Assembly: GCA_036939975.1 (NCBI GenBank)
Contig: JALLPB010001016.1
Coordinates: 1-22,976, forward strand
From: Cyclostephanos tholiformis
Lineage: Eukaryota; Bacillariophyta; Thalassiosirophyceae; Thalassiosirales; Thalassiosiraceae
Direction of reading: 5' to 3'
DNA: 22,976 nucleotides
Below are positions 1 through 9,507 of the stretch, piece after piece. The first letter of the stretch is position 1, and each line of letters opens with the position of its first letter. The notes under the pieces were generated by a model that saw nothing but the letters and a program-made list of their open reading frames with translations, did no database searches and had not been told where the DNA came from. Position numbers and translations under genes: made by a program.

Positions 1-298
1 CTTCCTCCTAACTTCTCGTTGGGGTCTACTGTAGGAATAGTTCAAAAGCAAAAATAGTAGTAGAGTTTTGCCTCGGGACAACTTTGTTACGACCGACACA
101 ACACACAACATATCATTACCGTTGGATGTCACTTCGGGCCCAAAAAAGAACAATGATATCGCCGATGCAGAGAAAACAAAAAACGCTTTAAATCAATATC
201 GTCGCTGACATGCACACACCAAGACATACGATCGAAGGATAAAATAAACTCCCCGATCGAAGCAATACACCGATAACAATCTAACATCTACTATTACA
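1..298 (+). promoter_or_regulatory. 5' flank of the PDZ-SYLF gene
   Basis: This 298-bp stretch precedes the first exon and presumably holds its promoter and 5' UTR. It is A/C-rich close to the start codon (the 50 bp before the ATG at 299 contain few G). I see no canonical TATA box. A 13-mer GGGGTCTACTGTA at 21-33 recurs with one mismatch upstream of the methyltransferase gene at the other end of the window. An antisense open frame runs through here, but it lies opposite coding sequence and low-complexity DNA and is not supported. Confidence 0.4.
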
Positions 299-3200
299 AT
301 GGTGGCGGCGGTGGTGAGCCCGACGAACTCCCAGGCGAGCTCGTCGACGATCAGGAAGCTCGCGCCGTCCCCCCGCGACGCTCCGTTGCTCAAGCAGCGG
401 CAGCCGTTGACGGCACTGCCATCCCAGAGCCCTAGGAACAACAGAGATGGCGGTGGAGCGACGATGAGTCCCAGGGCCCTGAGTCCCAGTATAAACGCGA
501 TGATGACAAGGAGTGGTGATGCCAGGATTAATAATGCGGCGATGATGGACGCGAGTACGACTAGTCCGAGATCGTCGGGGAAGGACCACATCCCACCGCT
601 TCATCGTTCGCGCTGGCGACAGGAGAAGAAGACGAACGCGAAGAAGTGCTTATCGCCTCCTCCACCCCTCCTCCTTCCCGTGGAACGCGACGAAGATTAC
701 GACGGCAATCCGCCACGCACGACCTCATCGTTGGCGTCGCCCAAAACCACCTCGGCGTTCGCCTTCGACGACGACGCTGGGCAAGTCGTCGAGTCGTCGT
801 CCCCTCGTCCTCCTCCTCCTCCCTCCCCCAACCACCCGGTGGCGGCGGTGGCGGCAGCGACGTCGCCGCCGCCGACGATGACGATGACGACGACGACGAT
901 CGGATCAAGGTCGAAGCGGATGCTCGTTATCGATCCTAAATCCGGACGCAAACACGACCTGCGCGCGGACGATCATTCCCTCACGGACATGGAACTGCAC
1001 GTTTACCACCGCGGAAACAACAACGTCAGTAATAATCGCAAGCCGTTACCGTCCGACGGTACGAGCACGGCGAGGAATGCGTCCGTCAGGAACCCGTCGA
1101 ACGATCCCGCCGGCAGTCGTCGACGACATCCTCCGCCGCTACTAACGGCGCCGGAGGAGGAGGACGATGATGAGATCGGGGGGCGGGATCATGATGGATC
1201 GTCCGCCCTCATGCAGGATTCCCACACGCTCAATACCGCGTCGGCGTTGACGGAAGTCTCCTACCGAATTAAGGGAAATGACGACGGTCATTGCAGGTGC
1301 GTCGGCACGACTCTGGGGGACCTAGCGGACATGATCCTGCTCGGGGGGGGCGAGGACAGGGCCGTCACGGCCATGCTGGACGGCGAGGGCGTGGTGGGAG
1401 GGTTGGCCGCGGAGGCTGAGGAGAGGAGGGACGACGTCGAGTGCGCCGAGAGGGACATCGCTGAGGGTGCCTATCCCGGTACGACCCGCCCGGGAGAGGT
1501 CGAGTGCGAACCCGGGATGCTGTCGCCGATTTCAAAGGCCCTGTCGACGGCGATGATCACACCCATCGCGCTCCTGTCGGGCCTCGCTGGAAGGTTTTCG
1601 TTCTGCGGGATCAACAACGAAAACGGTAACGACGGCAACGGGGGGATGGTGGTGGAAACGAGGATCCGTCGGGTATGTATGGTCTTGTTTCCCGAGGAGT
1701 TGCGATCGTGCCTCGAGGGATCGGCCGGCGTGGGACTGCTCGGGATGAAGTTCCACCAGTACGGTGGCGACTTCCAGGCCCACGTGAGGTGGATACAGAG
1801 GGGGAGCAAGGCCGAGAGGATGGGCGTGCGAGTGGGGGATGTCGTGAGCGTGAGTCGGGTTTGTCTCTCCCTTGTTTTCCCATTATCTTAAATTTCACAC
1901 TCGTCGCGATTTTTTTACTTTCTTCCCTCACTGCACTCTACCCGACTCCCTCATGTGCGACCACGTTCCCAGTTCGCCGTGGCATTGTCGAACATGACCG
2001 AGGAGGAGAACACCTTCCTTGCCGAGAAGCTTATCAAGCGTCTCGAGGCCGTGGGCATGCGCACATCGTACCGTGAATTGTACGACATCTTCCTTAGCAA
2101 GACCACGAATACCAGGCCAATTGGCCTGGTATTCCGTCGGAGGGCGAAAGGCGGCGGCGCCGGCCTGTCGTCGTCGCCAAGGACGGCGAGCGTGAATTCT
2201 ATCACGAACGAGTTTGAATGGAGTACCGACTTCCTCCAGAGCCTGTCTATCAAGTGTCGCGAGTACGAGTTCGATCAAAAGGTCCCGTTCAGCACGGTGA
2301 TTGATCTGGAGGAGGAGGGCAGCATGGGTCACAAGTTGGTATCATTCCTCCCACCGCCAAACGTCGACACCTCGTCGGGGAACTTGCTCACGTCGGATTA
2401 TTTGAATGACACACTAGACAGTTGGAAGATCGGGTACAATTGTTCGAAGACATCGCCCATGATGGCATGCATCGATTCGCCGTTCGGCGCAGGTTTGGGC
2501 GAAGTCTTGAAGTCGGAGGCCGCTAACAATGACTTTTTGAGCAATCGCGTCTTATGTTCTTTAGTGGAGCAATCGATGGGCTTGATATTCATCCGACAGT
2601 CGCAAAATGAGGATAAAGTAACGACGGGCAGTGGTTTCGCTGTGGTGCGCAAGTCGGAAGGATCTTGGAGCGCCCCATGCTTCCTCACCATACTGGGAAG
2701 CAAAGATGAATATGTCAATGGCACAAATGCGTCCCATCCATCGCAATTTGAGGATGTGAAGATGATCATCATCCGTAACACGGCGATGGTGCTTGGTTTG
2801 ATTTCTGGGACTGCGGTCAAGCTGAGCACACGCAAGGACGAACGCGCCAACGTGTTGGTTAGGGATGCCGCTATCATAGGGCTGCATGAGGGAAGGTTCC
2901 AACTCGCTCGTGATTTCTTCGTGGCGGTCAAGGCGAATGAGGTTCAGAATCAGGGCGCCTATAATTTGTTATCAAACCCCATAGAAGCTTCAGACATACT
3001 TACCGGTGTGCTTACCATGTGTTTTTATTTCTTTTATCTTGCTTTGGATGCATCTAACGTTTGATTTTTTCCTCTCACATTTCGCGTAGGAGCGGTGTCC
3101 CCGCCAGAACAATCGGTCGACTTTTACGGAGCCTTACAGAGTCTCGAACTTCCATACTCCATGCACTCGCATCCTGTTCTGCCCGATGTGCTCCAGCGAT

Positions 3201-3748
3201 ATTCCGATAACGATTGGGTGGAATTCCTTCCCGATCTCGGATCCATCGGTTCTAGTTGCGGAATGAGATCAAAACTCGCGATGGTATCCAAACGCGATTC
3301 TTCCGCTGAGGTTCAACGCGAAATCGACATATTCGCGCGGAAGTTCAAGTATTACCTCATGGACGGAGTACCGGTGATGCGTGTACTATCGACGAAAAGT
3401 AACTCTTCTATGGAGGAGAAGGTGCTGAGGCTCACGGTAAAGGATCCCCGATCTATTTTCAGCTCGTCTTTGGAACTCCTGCGAAGGCGCAAGCCAGGCG
3501 TGAGCAACGTGGGCATTCCAAACAACTTTTCGACGACATTCGAAGCAATTACCAAGCTGTCGCGAACGCCGCCGAAGGCGTTGTCAGGTCTCGACGAGGA
3601 GGAGAAGAAGAGATTCTTCTCGTTCGAGACCGACCTAAGCCCAGGGCCGATCATGATGCTAGCGAAGTCCAAAAAGGACGCAATGTTGCTGCTCTGTGGG
3701 TTGAAGTTGCTATTGGAGAGAGAGAAGATGGCTTCTGACCCTAATTAG
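299..3748 (+). CDS. PDZ-SYLF (Ysc84-like) multidomain protein, three exons
   Basis: The exons are 299-1849, 1973-3005 and 3090-3748, giving about 1080 residues. The reading frame continues exactly across both introns (phase 0, then phase 1). Residues 1-440 are disordered, rich in Pro, Ser, Arg and Asp. Residues about 455-545 form a PDZ domain: a GLLGMKF carboxylate-loop-like segment, then GSKAERMGVRVGDVVSF spanning the first splice junction. Residues about 640-875 match the SYLF/Ysc84 lipid-binding domain: GSGFAVV, GSWSAPCFL, an RNTAMVLGL strand, and a closing VDFYGAL helix across the second junction. The C-terminal 200 residues end in KKDAMLLLCGLKLLLERE, which resembles the last helix of a PH-like domain; this part is uncertain. 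SYLF proteins bind phosphoinositides and actin regulators at membranes, so a membrane-cytoskeleton adaptor is likely (inference). The ATG at 299 is the first in frame. Confidence 0.85.
1850..1972 (+). other. Intron 1 of the PDZ-SYLF gene
   Basis: The intron is 123 bp, with a GTGAGT donor and a pyrimidine-rich tract ending CCCAG. It is phase 0 and lies inside the PDZ domain, after the GDVVS segment. An alternative in-frame donor GTGAGC lies 6 bp upstream at 1844 and would remove two residues. The unspliced frame stops soon after the donor. Confidence 0.8.
3006..3089 (+). other. Intron 2 of the PDZ-SYLF gene
   Basis: The intron is 84 bp, with a GTGTGC donor and a CGTAG acceptor after a T-rich tract. 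Phase 1 joining restores the SYLF C-terminal segment (DILTG then AVSPPEQSVDFYGAL). The unspliced frame stops at 3062-3064. Confidence 0.8.
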
Positions 3749-4049
3749 TTCTGAATATTTGATGAAGGATTCTTTGTGATACCTTTGAAGCTTGGACGAA
3801 GACATTGTTTGGTAGAACGCTCGGGAATTGTGTGGTTCGAAAACCCGAAAACAGTTTTCCAAGCCTTGCCTCAGAGGTCTCAGCCAGAGATCAATTGAAT
3901 CGACTAAACAGAGTCAAAAACTTACATCGAGATTAAGTCATGATGTTACTTAATGTTATCCCATCTTGAAAACGATTCAGATACTTCAGAGCTGTGCCAT
4001 TCATTAAATTAGGGGAGTGCCCGCTTCCAAACGATAAAATGCGTATTGT
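3749..4049. other. Convergent 3' spacer
   Basis: These 301 bp separate the stop codons of two convergent genes and must contain both 3' UTRs and polyadenylation sites. I looked on the minus strand for a downstream exon that could complete the pyrophosphatase C-terminus (a KMxLNxxKYP-like segment) and found none. No other gene is visible. Confidence 0.5.
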
Positions 4050-4985
4050 TCAAGGTCTTTCATCCAACAGGTGCATCGATACCCCCCCCAACGGAACGTG
4101 ACAAACGTCGCACAATCGAATAAGGTATATCGCCACGTCAGCAATCTCCTGACCGACCTTGTCCAGCATTTCCTCCGTCAACACGTCCGCAACCCTATCG
4201 TTACCGTCGCCCAACCATTGGAATAACTCCGACAGCTCCCCCAATTCCCCCATTATTGCCAGGGCAATATTGCGAGGTGTGTGATACCTGTACCACTGTC
4301 TCTCGTTCGCGAAGTTCCTCACCAATAGCGTTATGCCCTCGACGGTGGTGTCGTCCTCCATGTCGTCGGTGCAGGATTTTGTAGGCGAATCGATCGTCGA
4401 TTGTCCGACGGTGGTGGTGATGCCGGTCTGATCCGAGTAGTCGGTGTACTTCCCGCTCTTTCCCTTGCACAGCTCCACCGGATACTTCTTCCCGTTCAAT
4501 TCCATCTTCTTGAGAACGCACGTTCGCAGGTCAACGGAGCACATCCCCGATAAATCGAACAATCGCAGGAAGATCTCCCCGCAAACCCGATCTACGGCGG
4601 CCGCCGCCGCGCTGACTTCCTCCTCCTTCACCTCTTCCTCCTCCTTCGCATCTCCCCCCGCCAACGACGGTCCCAATCGGAACGGGTGGTCGTCGTAATT
4701 GTCGTCGTCGTCGTCGACGGCATCGACGGCGACGACGTCGCGCGGATAGGAGAGGAAGATATCGCATGCGCGTCCCACCGTGGCGCCGAGTCGAAATATC
4801 TCATCCCTCGCCTCGGCCACCGTGGCACCGGAGCCGCGAGACGACGACGACGACGACGACGACGCAACGATGACCTTGGCGCGATCCTCGATCGTCGAGA
4901 AGGCCACGCGTGACGTGATCATCGAGGACAGGGGTGGGCGGGTCGAGGATCGACGGGGTGGGGATGAAATGTTGTACGGCGGCAT
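4050..4985 (-). CDS. dCTP pyrophosphatase-like (all-alpha NTP-PPase/MazG fold) protein with rearranged halves
   Basis: The protein has 311 residues. The start is the ATG at 4985; upstream in-frame codons offer only TTG. DCTPP1-type enzymes hydrolyse dCTP and modified dCTP to the monophosphate and pyrophosphate, cleaning the nucleotide pool. Residues 213-298 match the family's N-terminal and central helices: NERQWYRYHTPRN, then the Mg-binding ELGE (E247, E250) and EIAD (E280, D283), followed by IYLIRLCDVCHVPL. Residues 124-189 match the family's C-terminal part (GMCSVDLRTCVLKKMELN, GKKYPVELCKG, GKYT), but they precede the catalytic half. The corresponding metal-binding position there is not conserved (GEIF). 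The protein ends soon after the catalytic half with no second KKYP tail. The Arg/Ser-rich N-terminus could be an organelle targeting peptide (inference). Asp, Ser and Glu runs mark linkers. Confidence 0.82.
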   Translation of the reverse strand: MPPYNISSPPRRSSTRPPLSSMITSRVAFSTIEDRAKVIVASSSSSSSSRGSGATVAEARDEIFRLGATVGRACDIFLSYPRDVVAVDAVDDDDDNYDDHPFRLGPSLAGGDAKEEEEVKEEEVSAAAAAVDRVCGEIFLRLFDLSGMCSVDLRTCVLKKMELNGKKYPVELCKGKSGKYTDYSDQTGITTTVGQSTIDSPTKSCTDDMEDDTTVEGITLLVRNFANERQWYRYHTPRNIALAIMGELGELSELFQWLGDGNDRVADVLTEEMLDKVGQEIADVAIYLIRLCDVCHVPLGGVSMHLLDERP

Positions 4986-5561
4986 TGTATTTTTATCGCC
5001 GCCCAAGGCTTAGAAGGGGGGATAACGAGTTGTGTTATTATTAATGGTACACAATGATGTTTCAACAAAGATGTCGTGAGAACGAGAATGGAAGTGGAGT
5101 ATTCAATATTAAACGTGGGAATTAGTACTTTTAGGCAGGATGTCATTGGTATAAATAATTACTGACTTGAACTTGCTCCATAAAAAACAGGTTCGTATGC
5201 CCCCCCCCTCCCCCCTCTCTCTACGCAGACAAGGAGCGATGATTTTTATCACAGGTCTTTGGTCGCGGTTGAGACCTTCGGTTTCAGGTGAAATGCATTC
5301 ATGCCTTGAAAACGGAATAGATTTAGAGAATGCCGACCATTTGCCGGCGGCATGTACAACTCGAGCACAAAGAAATACACAATTCATTAGTCTCATTTGT
5401 TTCTACCTCCGGAGTGGTATTTTCAATCCATATATTTGGTGACCGACGATGCGGTGGGATGCACGATGCCGGGCGTGCCCGCACAGTACCACCCCCACCC
5501 CCACTGCCGTGGTGGGATAATATATTGCGATATCGTGACGAGGAGGGGATGGAGGAAGAAT
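4986..5561. other. Intergenic spacer, upstream region of the pyrophosphatase gene
   Basis: This 576-bp spacer has no supported gene. The part nearest 4986 is presumably the promoter and 5' UTR of the minus-strand pyrophosphatase gene. A C-rich tract lies near 5199-5215. Several short open frames exist on both strands, but none has a recognisable domain or consistent composition. The left LTR of the copia element starts at its right edge. Confidence 0.4.
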
Positions 5562-5872
5562 TGTTGTCTTTCGAAAGGAGGGTACCGACTGAACAGGCAA
5601 GGAGGTGATGGAAGGGCGTCCCCTGTTGCACCGCCTGTTGGGCTCTAGAATATAGATGTAAACTTCGAGTAAAAAGTGATAATTATGAGCTTATTATTCT
5701 ATTATTCCTAGCAAACAAAATGATGGCAATCAAACAGGTCGCAGTCATGCAATGAGTTGGAAGTCCATAGAGACATTTTCGTGGGATAAGGTGGAATGTG
5801 TTATTGTCGAAGTGGGACTGAAGGTAGGTAAGTACCTATGTAAGTACCAAGGTACATACTGAAATAGTAACA
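5562..5872 (-). repeat. 3' LTR of the copia element
   Basis: This 311-bp LTR reads TGTTACT...AAGACAACA on the minus strand, with the usual TG...CA ends and a short terminal inverted repeat TGTT/AACA. Positions 5562-5650 nearly equal the other LTR. The remainder, on the polypurine side (U3), is much more diverged. Eight CpG sites remain here, against one in the partner LTR. Confidence 0.88.
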
Positions 5873-5886
5873 CTCCCTCACGTTGG
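5873..5886 (-). other. Polypurine tract
   Basis: On the minus strand the sequence CGTGAGGGAG lies immediately before the TGTTA start of the 3' LTR. This is the usual place and form of the copia plus-strand primer (a GAGGGAG-type tract abutting TGTTA). Confidence 0.75.
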
Positions 5887-5899
5887 TAGCTTGATTAGG

Positions 5900-8530
5900 T
5901 CACTTGCCACACATATAGCGGCGATGACATTGAAAGTCATTTTGTGCCAGAGCCTTCGTAAGTGCATCAGCAATCTGGTCTTTTGTGTCAACAGGGAATA
6001 TTTTAATAAGTCCCTTGCGTACATGCTCGCAAAAATGATGGTAGCATACATTAATATGCTTTGTCCTAGGGCAAAGTTTAGGAAGTCTTGCGAGTTCTAA
6101 AGCACCGGAGTTATCCTCAAATACCTTACAGTATACATAGGATTCAGTGCAAATGACTTCGAAACCCTTCTCACGAATTTCGTGAATAAGATTCATGACT
6201 GGAATGACGTCACGTAGGGCTTGTAACATAGCAATGTACTTGGCTTCTGTTGTAGATAGAGCCACTTGTGATTGAAGTTTTGATGCCCAGCATACGGGAC
6301 ATGCAGCATAGAACACAATCCAGCTACTGCATGACTTGGCAGTACTGGGATCTACTTGGGCGAAGTATTAATTCCAATATCCTGAGAAATCCGTGTCACA
6401 GTAGCATTCAAAACCCTTCCATGGGTCTGGTTTGAACTTTAGTCCATAGTCACGTGTCTTCTTTAAGTACCATACTAGGTTAAGAATCGCTTCCCCATGA
6501 GGTTTCCTTGGGTCAGATGAGTACTTGGCGATTTGGTGTGTAGCATAAATGATGTCTGGGCGTGTCGTCTGAGCGACATAGTTGAGCTTGCCCACTAAAG
6601 AATGGTAGTTGAAGTTCAAATCAAAAACTGGCTCATTCTTAAATGCGTGTAGCTGGAGTGACACCTTAGCCAGGACAGGCTTAGTCTTGGAATCGCTAAG
6701 TCCAGCATCATCGATGATAGAGTCTATTAGGGCGTGTTGGGTGAACTCGTAGGAACCATCTCAAAGCTTGTTGATGTTGACACCTACGTAGTCAGCAGGG
6801 TGTCCTTGGTCTTCTATGTTGAGTCCCAAGTTCTGAACTTCTTGAAGGATATCTTGAAGTTGTGTGTCATCGCTGCCTACGAAGATACCGTCATCCATGT
6901 ACACCATAAATATGACGTCATCACGATAGAATACACAATCATCAATTAGGGACGAATGGAAGCCAATAGAAGCAAGTTTCTCAACAAGATGGGAATTCCA
7001 AACGCGCCCAGCCTGTTTCTGACCGTATATGTTTTTGAGGAACTTGAGGACATGTTCCTTGGAGTTCTCTGAAGCAGTGTCCATGCCTTGAGGAAGTTCC
7101 ATGTATATGTCTTCTTCAATCGGAACTTGTGGACATGCCATAACGAAGTCCACTAGGTGAAGAGCCCAATGGAATATGATCCCGAATGTAATAATCAGCC
7201 TGATGGTGAACCATGTCACAACAGGCGCGTAGGTTTCGTAGTATTTCATGTCGTAGATTTGCTTTCCTCCATGCAGGTTTAATCATGCTTTGTGACTCTT
7301 GACCTCATTAGTAGTCAGATTGCGCTTGCATTGCATGGCCCATACAGATGACACCACTTGGGCATCTTCTGGGACGGTGTCTCGATGTACCAATTCCCAG
7401 TTCTTGTTATCCATGTGACCATTGATTTCTCTAACTACAGCGTCCGCAAAAAGCTTCGCATCATATTGCTTGAGCACTTGTTGAAGATACATGATGTCAC
7501 CCATAATCTCAGTGTGGAATGCGATAGGGTTCCTCATGCGTTCTTGAAGCTCGAGATGTGCATCGTGGAGCAGGTCCTCAGGAGTTTCTCCAATTGTGGA
7601 TTTCTGTGCCATGTAGTGCATGTTCCTTGTGCCATAGAAGTCCTGCTGTGACACTGAGTCAGCCATCCTTCGTGACATGGTGCGTGTACGTCCGTGTAGG
7701 CTTGTACCAGCTGAGATGGGAGTTGTAGTCGTAGTATCTCTCTCAGCTTGTGTGGCATCTTCGTTCTCTGTGACTTGTGTTTCTTCGGTTTCTCCGAAAG
7801 AATCGCCGTCTGATACACTGTGAGTGTCCCAGTCGATGTCAGATTCCGTTGATGTGATGGAGAAATCATCCAAAGGAACTTCCGAATCAGACTGTGACAG
7901 GCCATAATTATGACTGTTCAGTGTTGGAGCTGATACCTGGGAAAGAATCTCATTCGTGCGGCCAAATCCAGCTAGCATCTGCCACGTGATGGTGTCAGAA
8001 ACATCTGGTGCACCGTGACGCGTGGTCTCAGAAAAATCATCGAAGCACAGTGGTACTGAGGTGAGACACACCCGGTACTTAAGTTGAGTACCAGGTAGAC
8101 GTTCCTTGCATGCATCGGAGATGTTCCCAAGTTGAGTCCCAAGTGTGCTCTTGGCAACCATTTTGGTATTTTCTTGGCTGCTGCAAGTGCGTCGTGCAGC
8201 ACGAACACGGGACAGCCAAACGTGTGCACATGCTTCATGTTAGCACCAACATGAACTGAGCGGAATCGCTCGAGCCTTGACATTCCTCCTTCCAACACTG
8301 GCATGGTGTTGAATAAGAGGGCAGCATTGCAAAGAGCGTAAGGCCAAAGGGATAGGTGTACTGCTGCAGGCCAGCGAGCACGGGTGTGCAGCAGTTGTTT
8401 GTGCACGGACTCAGAAAGGAGAAAGGTCACGGATCGCGCGCTCGGCGATCCCATTTTGGAAATGGGCATTGACACAACAGAAGGTGAGTTGTTGGCAGTT
8501 TGCCTCGCATGCTTGTTTGAAAGCGTTGCT
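5900..8530 (-). pseudogene. Copia pol pseudogene: integrase C-terminal part, reverse transcriptase, RNase H
   Basis: Reading right to left, an integrase remnant (about 8530-8046) has the HFQNGIAERAI segment carrying the third acidic catalytic residue, then KHVHTFGCPVFVL and RNVYLVLNL. Reverse transcriptase follows (about 7440-6700) with YETYAPVVTW, EEDIYMELPQG, KNIYGQKQAGRVWN and the catalytic VYMDDGIFVG. RNase H (about 6430-5950) has CDTDFSG, ALSTTEAKYIAM and FEDNSGALELARLP. Breaks: a 7-bp tandem duplication (AGAAAGG twice on the plus strand, 8413-8426) shifts the integrase frame; a one-base loss near 8045 shifts it again. In-frame stops lie at 7283-7285 (TGA), 6761-6763 (TGA) and 6368-6370 (TAA). 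From 8161 to 5900 the frame is otherwise continuous. The first part of integrase is deleted. Confidence 0.9.
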
Positions 8531-8958
8531 TCATCGATCTGTCCATAGTTTTTAATGATGTCGACGGCCTTGCCCTCTCTATTGACGAAAGAGGTGATCT
8601 GCTTGGTGCCCTGGTTCCAACCCATTTGGGTGCATTTGTTTTGGAGGGCCTCGACAAAGACGACAGTTTGCAACTGGGTCATTGCAAACCCATCTGTGAG
8701 TGCTTTATTGTCGAGAGCTTGGATCCCCTGTTCGTAAATTGCTGACCCTCTTTTCATTGAATAATAGATGAGATCATCAACTTCTAACACGTTTGGCGTG
8801 TCTGCGAACACTACAGGTGTGGGAGCGGTGGGGGCAGCAGGAGTGACGGCGGGAGCAGGAGGCGCAGCGTTAACTGCGGCCGTGAGGGTGGTGGCTTAAC
8901 CTTGGAGAGTCTGGACAAGTGCCAGGAGTTCATCGAACGTAGGCACGTTGGTGGCCAT
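8531..8958 (-). pseudogene. Copia gag pseudogene, N-terminal part only
   Basis: The frame starts at the ATG at 8958 (MATNVPTFDELLAL). It meets a TAA stop after 20 residues (8896-8898), then continues in the same frame through an Ala/Pro-rich stretch and VFADTPNVLEVDDLIYYSMK to DIIKNYGQID near 8535. There it runs directly into integrase-derived sequence. The later gag domains, including any zinc knuckle, and the protease are absent. The join therefore marks an internal deletion of probably 2 kb or more, judged from the usual copia layout. Confidence 0.75.
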
Positions 8959-9131
8959 TGCAGCAGGTTGTCTTCAAGTGACGGTGGGAATGATTGAAAA
9001 TAAGGAGAATGGCTACTGGGAGCTCTTGAATGCAACAAATCTCTCTGAGGGAGATACTTTTGGGCGATCAAATCCAAAATATGTTGGCTGGGATAGCTGC
9101 TGGGAGCTTGTTTATTTGCACAGAGGAAGCG
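8959..9131 (-). other. Copia 5' leader
   Basis: These 173 bp lie between the 5' LTR and the gag start. A primer-binding site is expected directly next to the LTR, but the adjacent sequence (CGCTTCCTCTGTGC on the minus strand) is not a complement I can assign to an initiator-Met tRNA. The primer is unknown. Confidence 0.5.
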
Positions 9132-9453
9132 TGTTGTCTTTCAAAAGGAGGGTACCGACTGAACAGGCAAGGAGGTGATGGAAGGGCATCCCCTGTTGCA
9201 CCACCTGTTGGGCTCTAGAGTAATAGATGTAAAGGTTGTGTAAAGATGATAATTATAAGCTTTATCTAACCAAAAATAATGATAAAATAATCAAACAGGT
9301 TGCAGTTGTGCAAAAACAGGTGAATTCTAAAGAGTGACATTTTGTGGGATTAGCTGCTGGAATGTGTCATAATGTCAAAGCAGGATTGCTCAAAATTGAC
9401 ATGGGCAAGTACTGATGTAAGTACCAAGGTAGATATGTTGCTCAAAACTAACA
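9132..9453 (-). repeat. 5' LTR of the copia element
   Basis: This 322-bp LTR reads TGTTAGT...AAGACAACA on the minus strand. The first 88 plus-strand bases (9132-9219) differ from the partner LTR at three positions, each a CG to CA change (9143, 9188, 9203). The rest, towards 9453, aligns only with many substitutions and small gaps. Confidence 0.87.
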
Positions 9454-9507
9454 TCCATGGAGTCACAGGCTCATCAGGATGGCGACAGCAAATAAAAGCT
9501 TTCAACA

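Larger units (their letters stand above)
5562..9453 (-). mobile_element. Decayed Ty1/copia-type LTR retrotransposon (diatom CoDi style)
   Basis: This 3892-bp element is read on the minus strand: 5' LTR 9132-9453, leader, gag remnant, integrase C-terminal part, reverse transcriptase, RNase H, polypurine tract, 3' LTR 5562-5872. The order integrase before reverse transcriptase is diagnostic of copia (Pseudoviridae-like) elements. The rest of gag, the protease and most of the integrase core are missing, and the frame is broken by nonsense codons and frameshifts, so it cannot be autonomous. No target-site duplication is visible (AGAAT at 5557-5561 against TCCAT at 9454-9458). The two LTRs are clearly unequal, which suggests a recombinant or mosaic copy. 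Confidence 0.9.

Noticed and set aside
193..591. Minus-strand open frame with hydrophobic stretches
   Set aside because: It lies opposite the first exon of the PDZ-SYLF gene and its hydrophobicity comes from antisense reading of that coding sequence; no motif.
561..951. Several open frames on both strands rich in Ser, Pro, Asp or Arg runs
   Set aside because: They are other-frame readings of CGA/CCT/GAC repeats within exon 1.
3749..4049. Downstream exon completing the pyrophosphatase C-terminus
   Set aside because: Candidate acceptor sites on the minus strand lead to segments with no similarity to the family's tail.
4444..5013. Plus-strand and alternative minus-strand frames over the pyrophosphatase gene
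   Set aside because: They are shadows of the Asp/Ser repeat codons; the family motifs are only in the chosen frame.
5109..5648. Short frames between the pyrophosphatase gene and the LTR
   Set aside because: No domain, overlapping on both strands, and several run into the LTR, so they are probably chance.
5557..9458. Target-site duplication around the copia element
   Set aside because: The five bases on each side (AGAAT and TCCAT) do not match.
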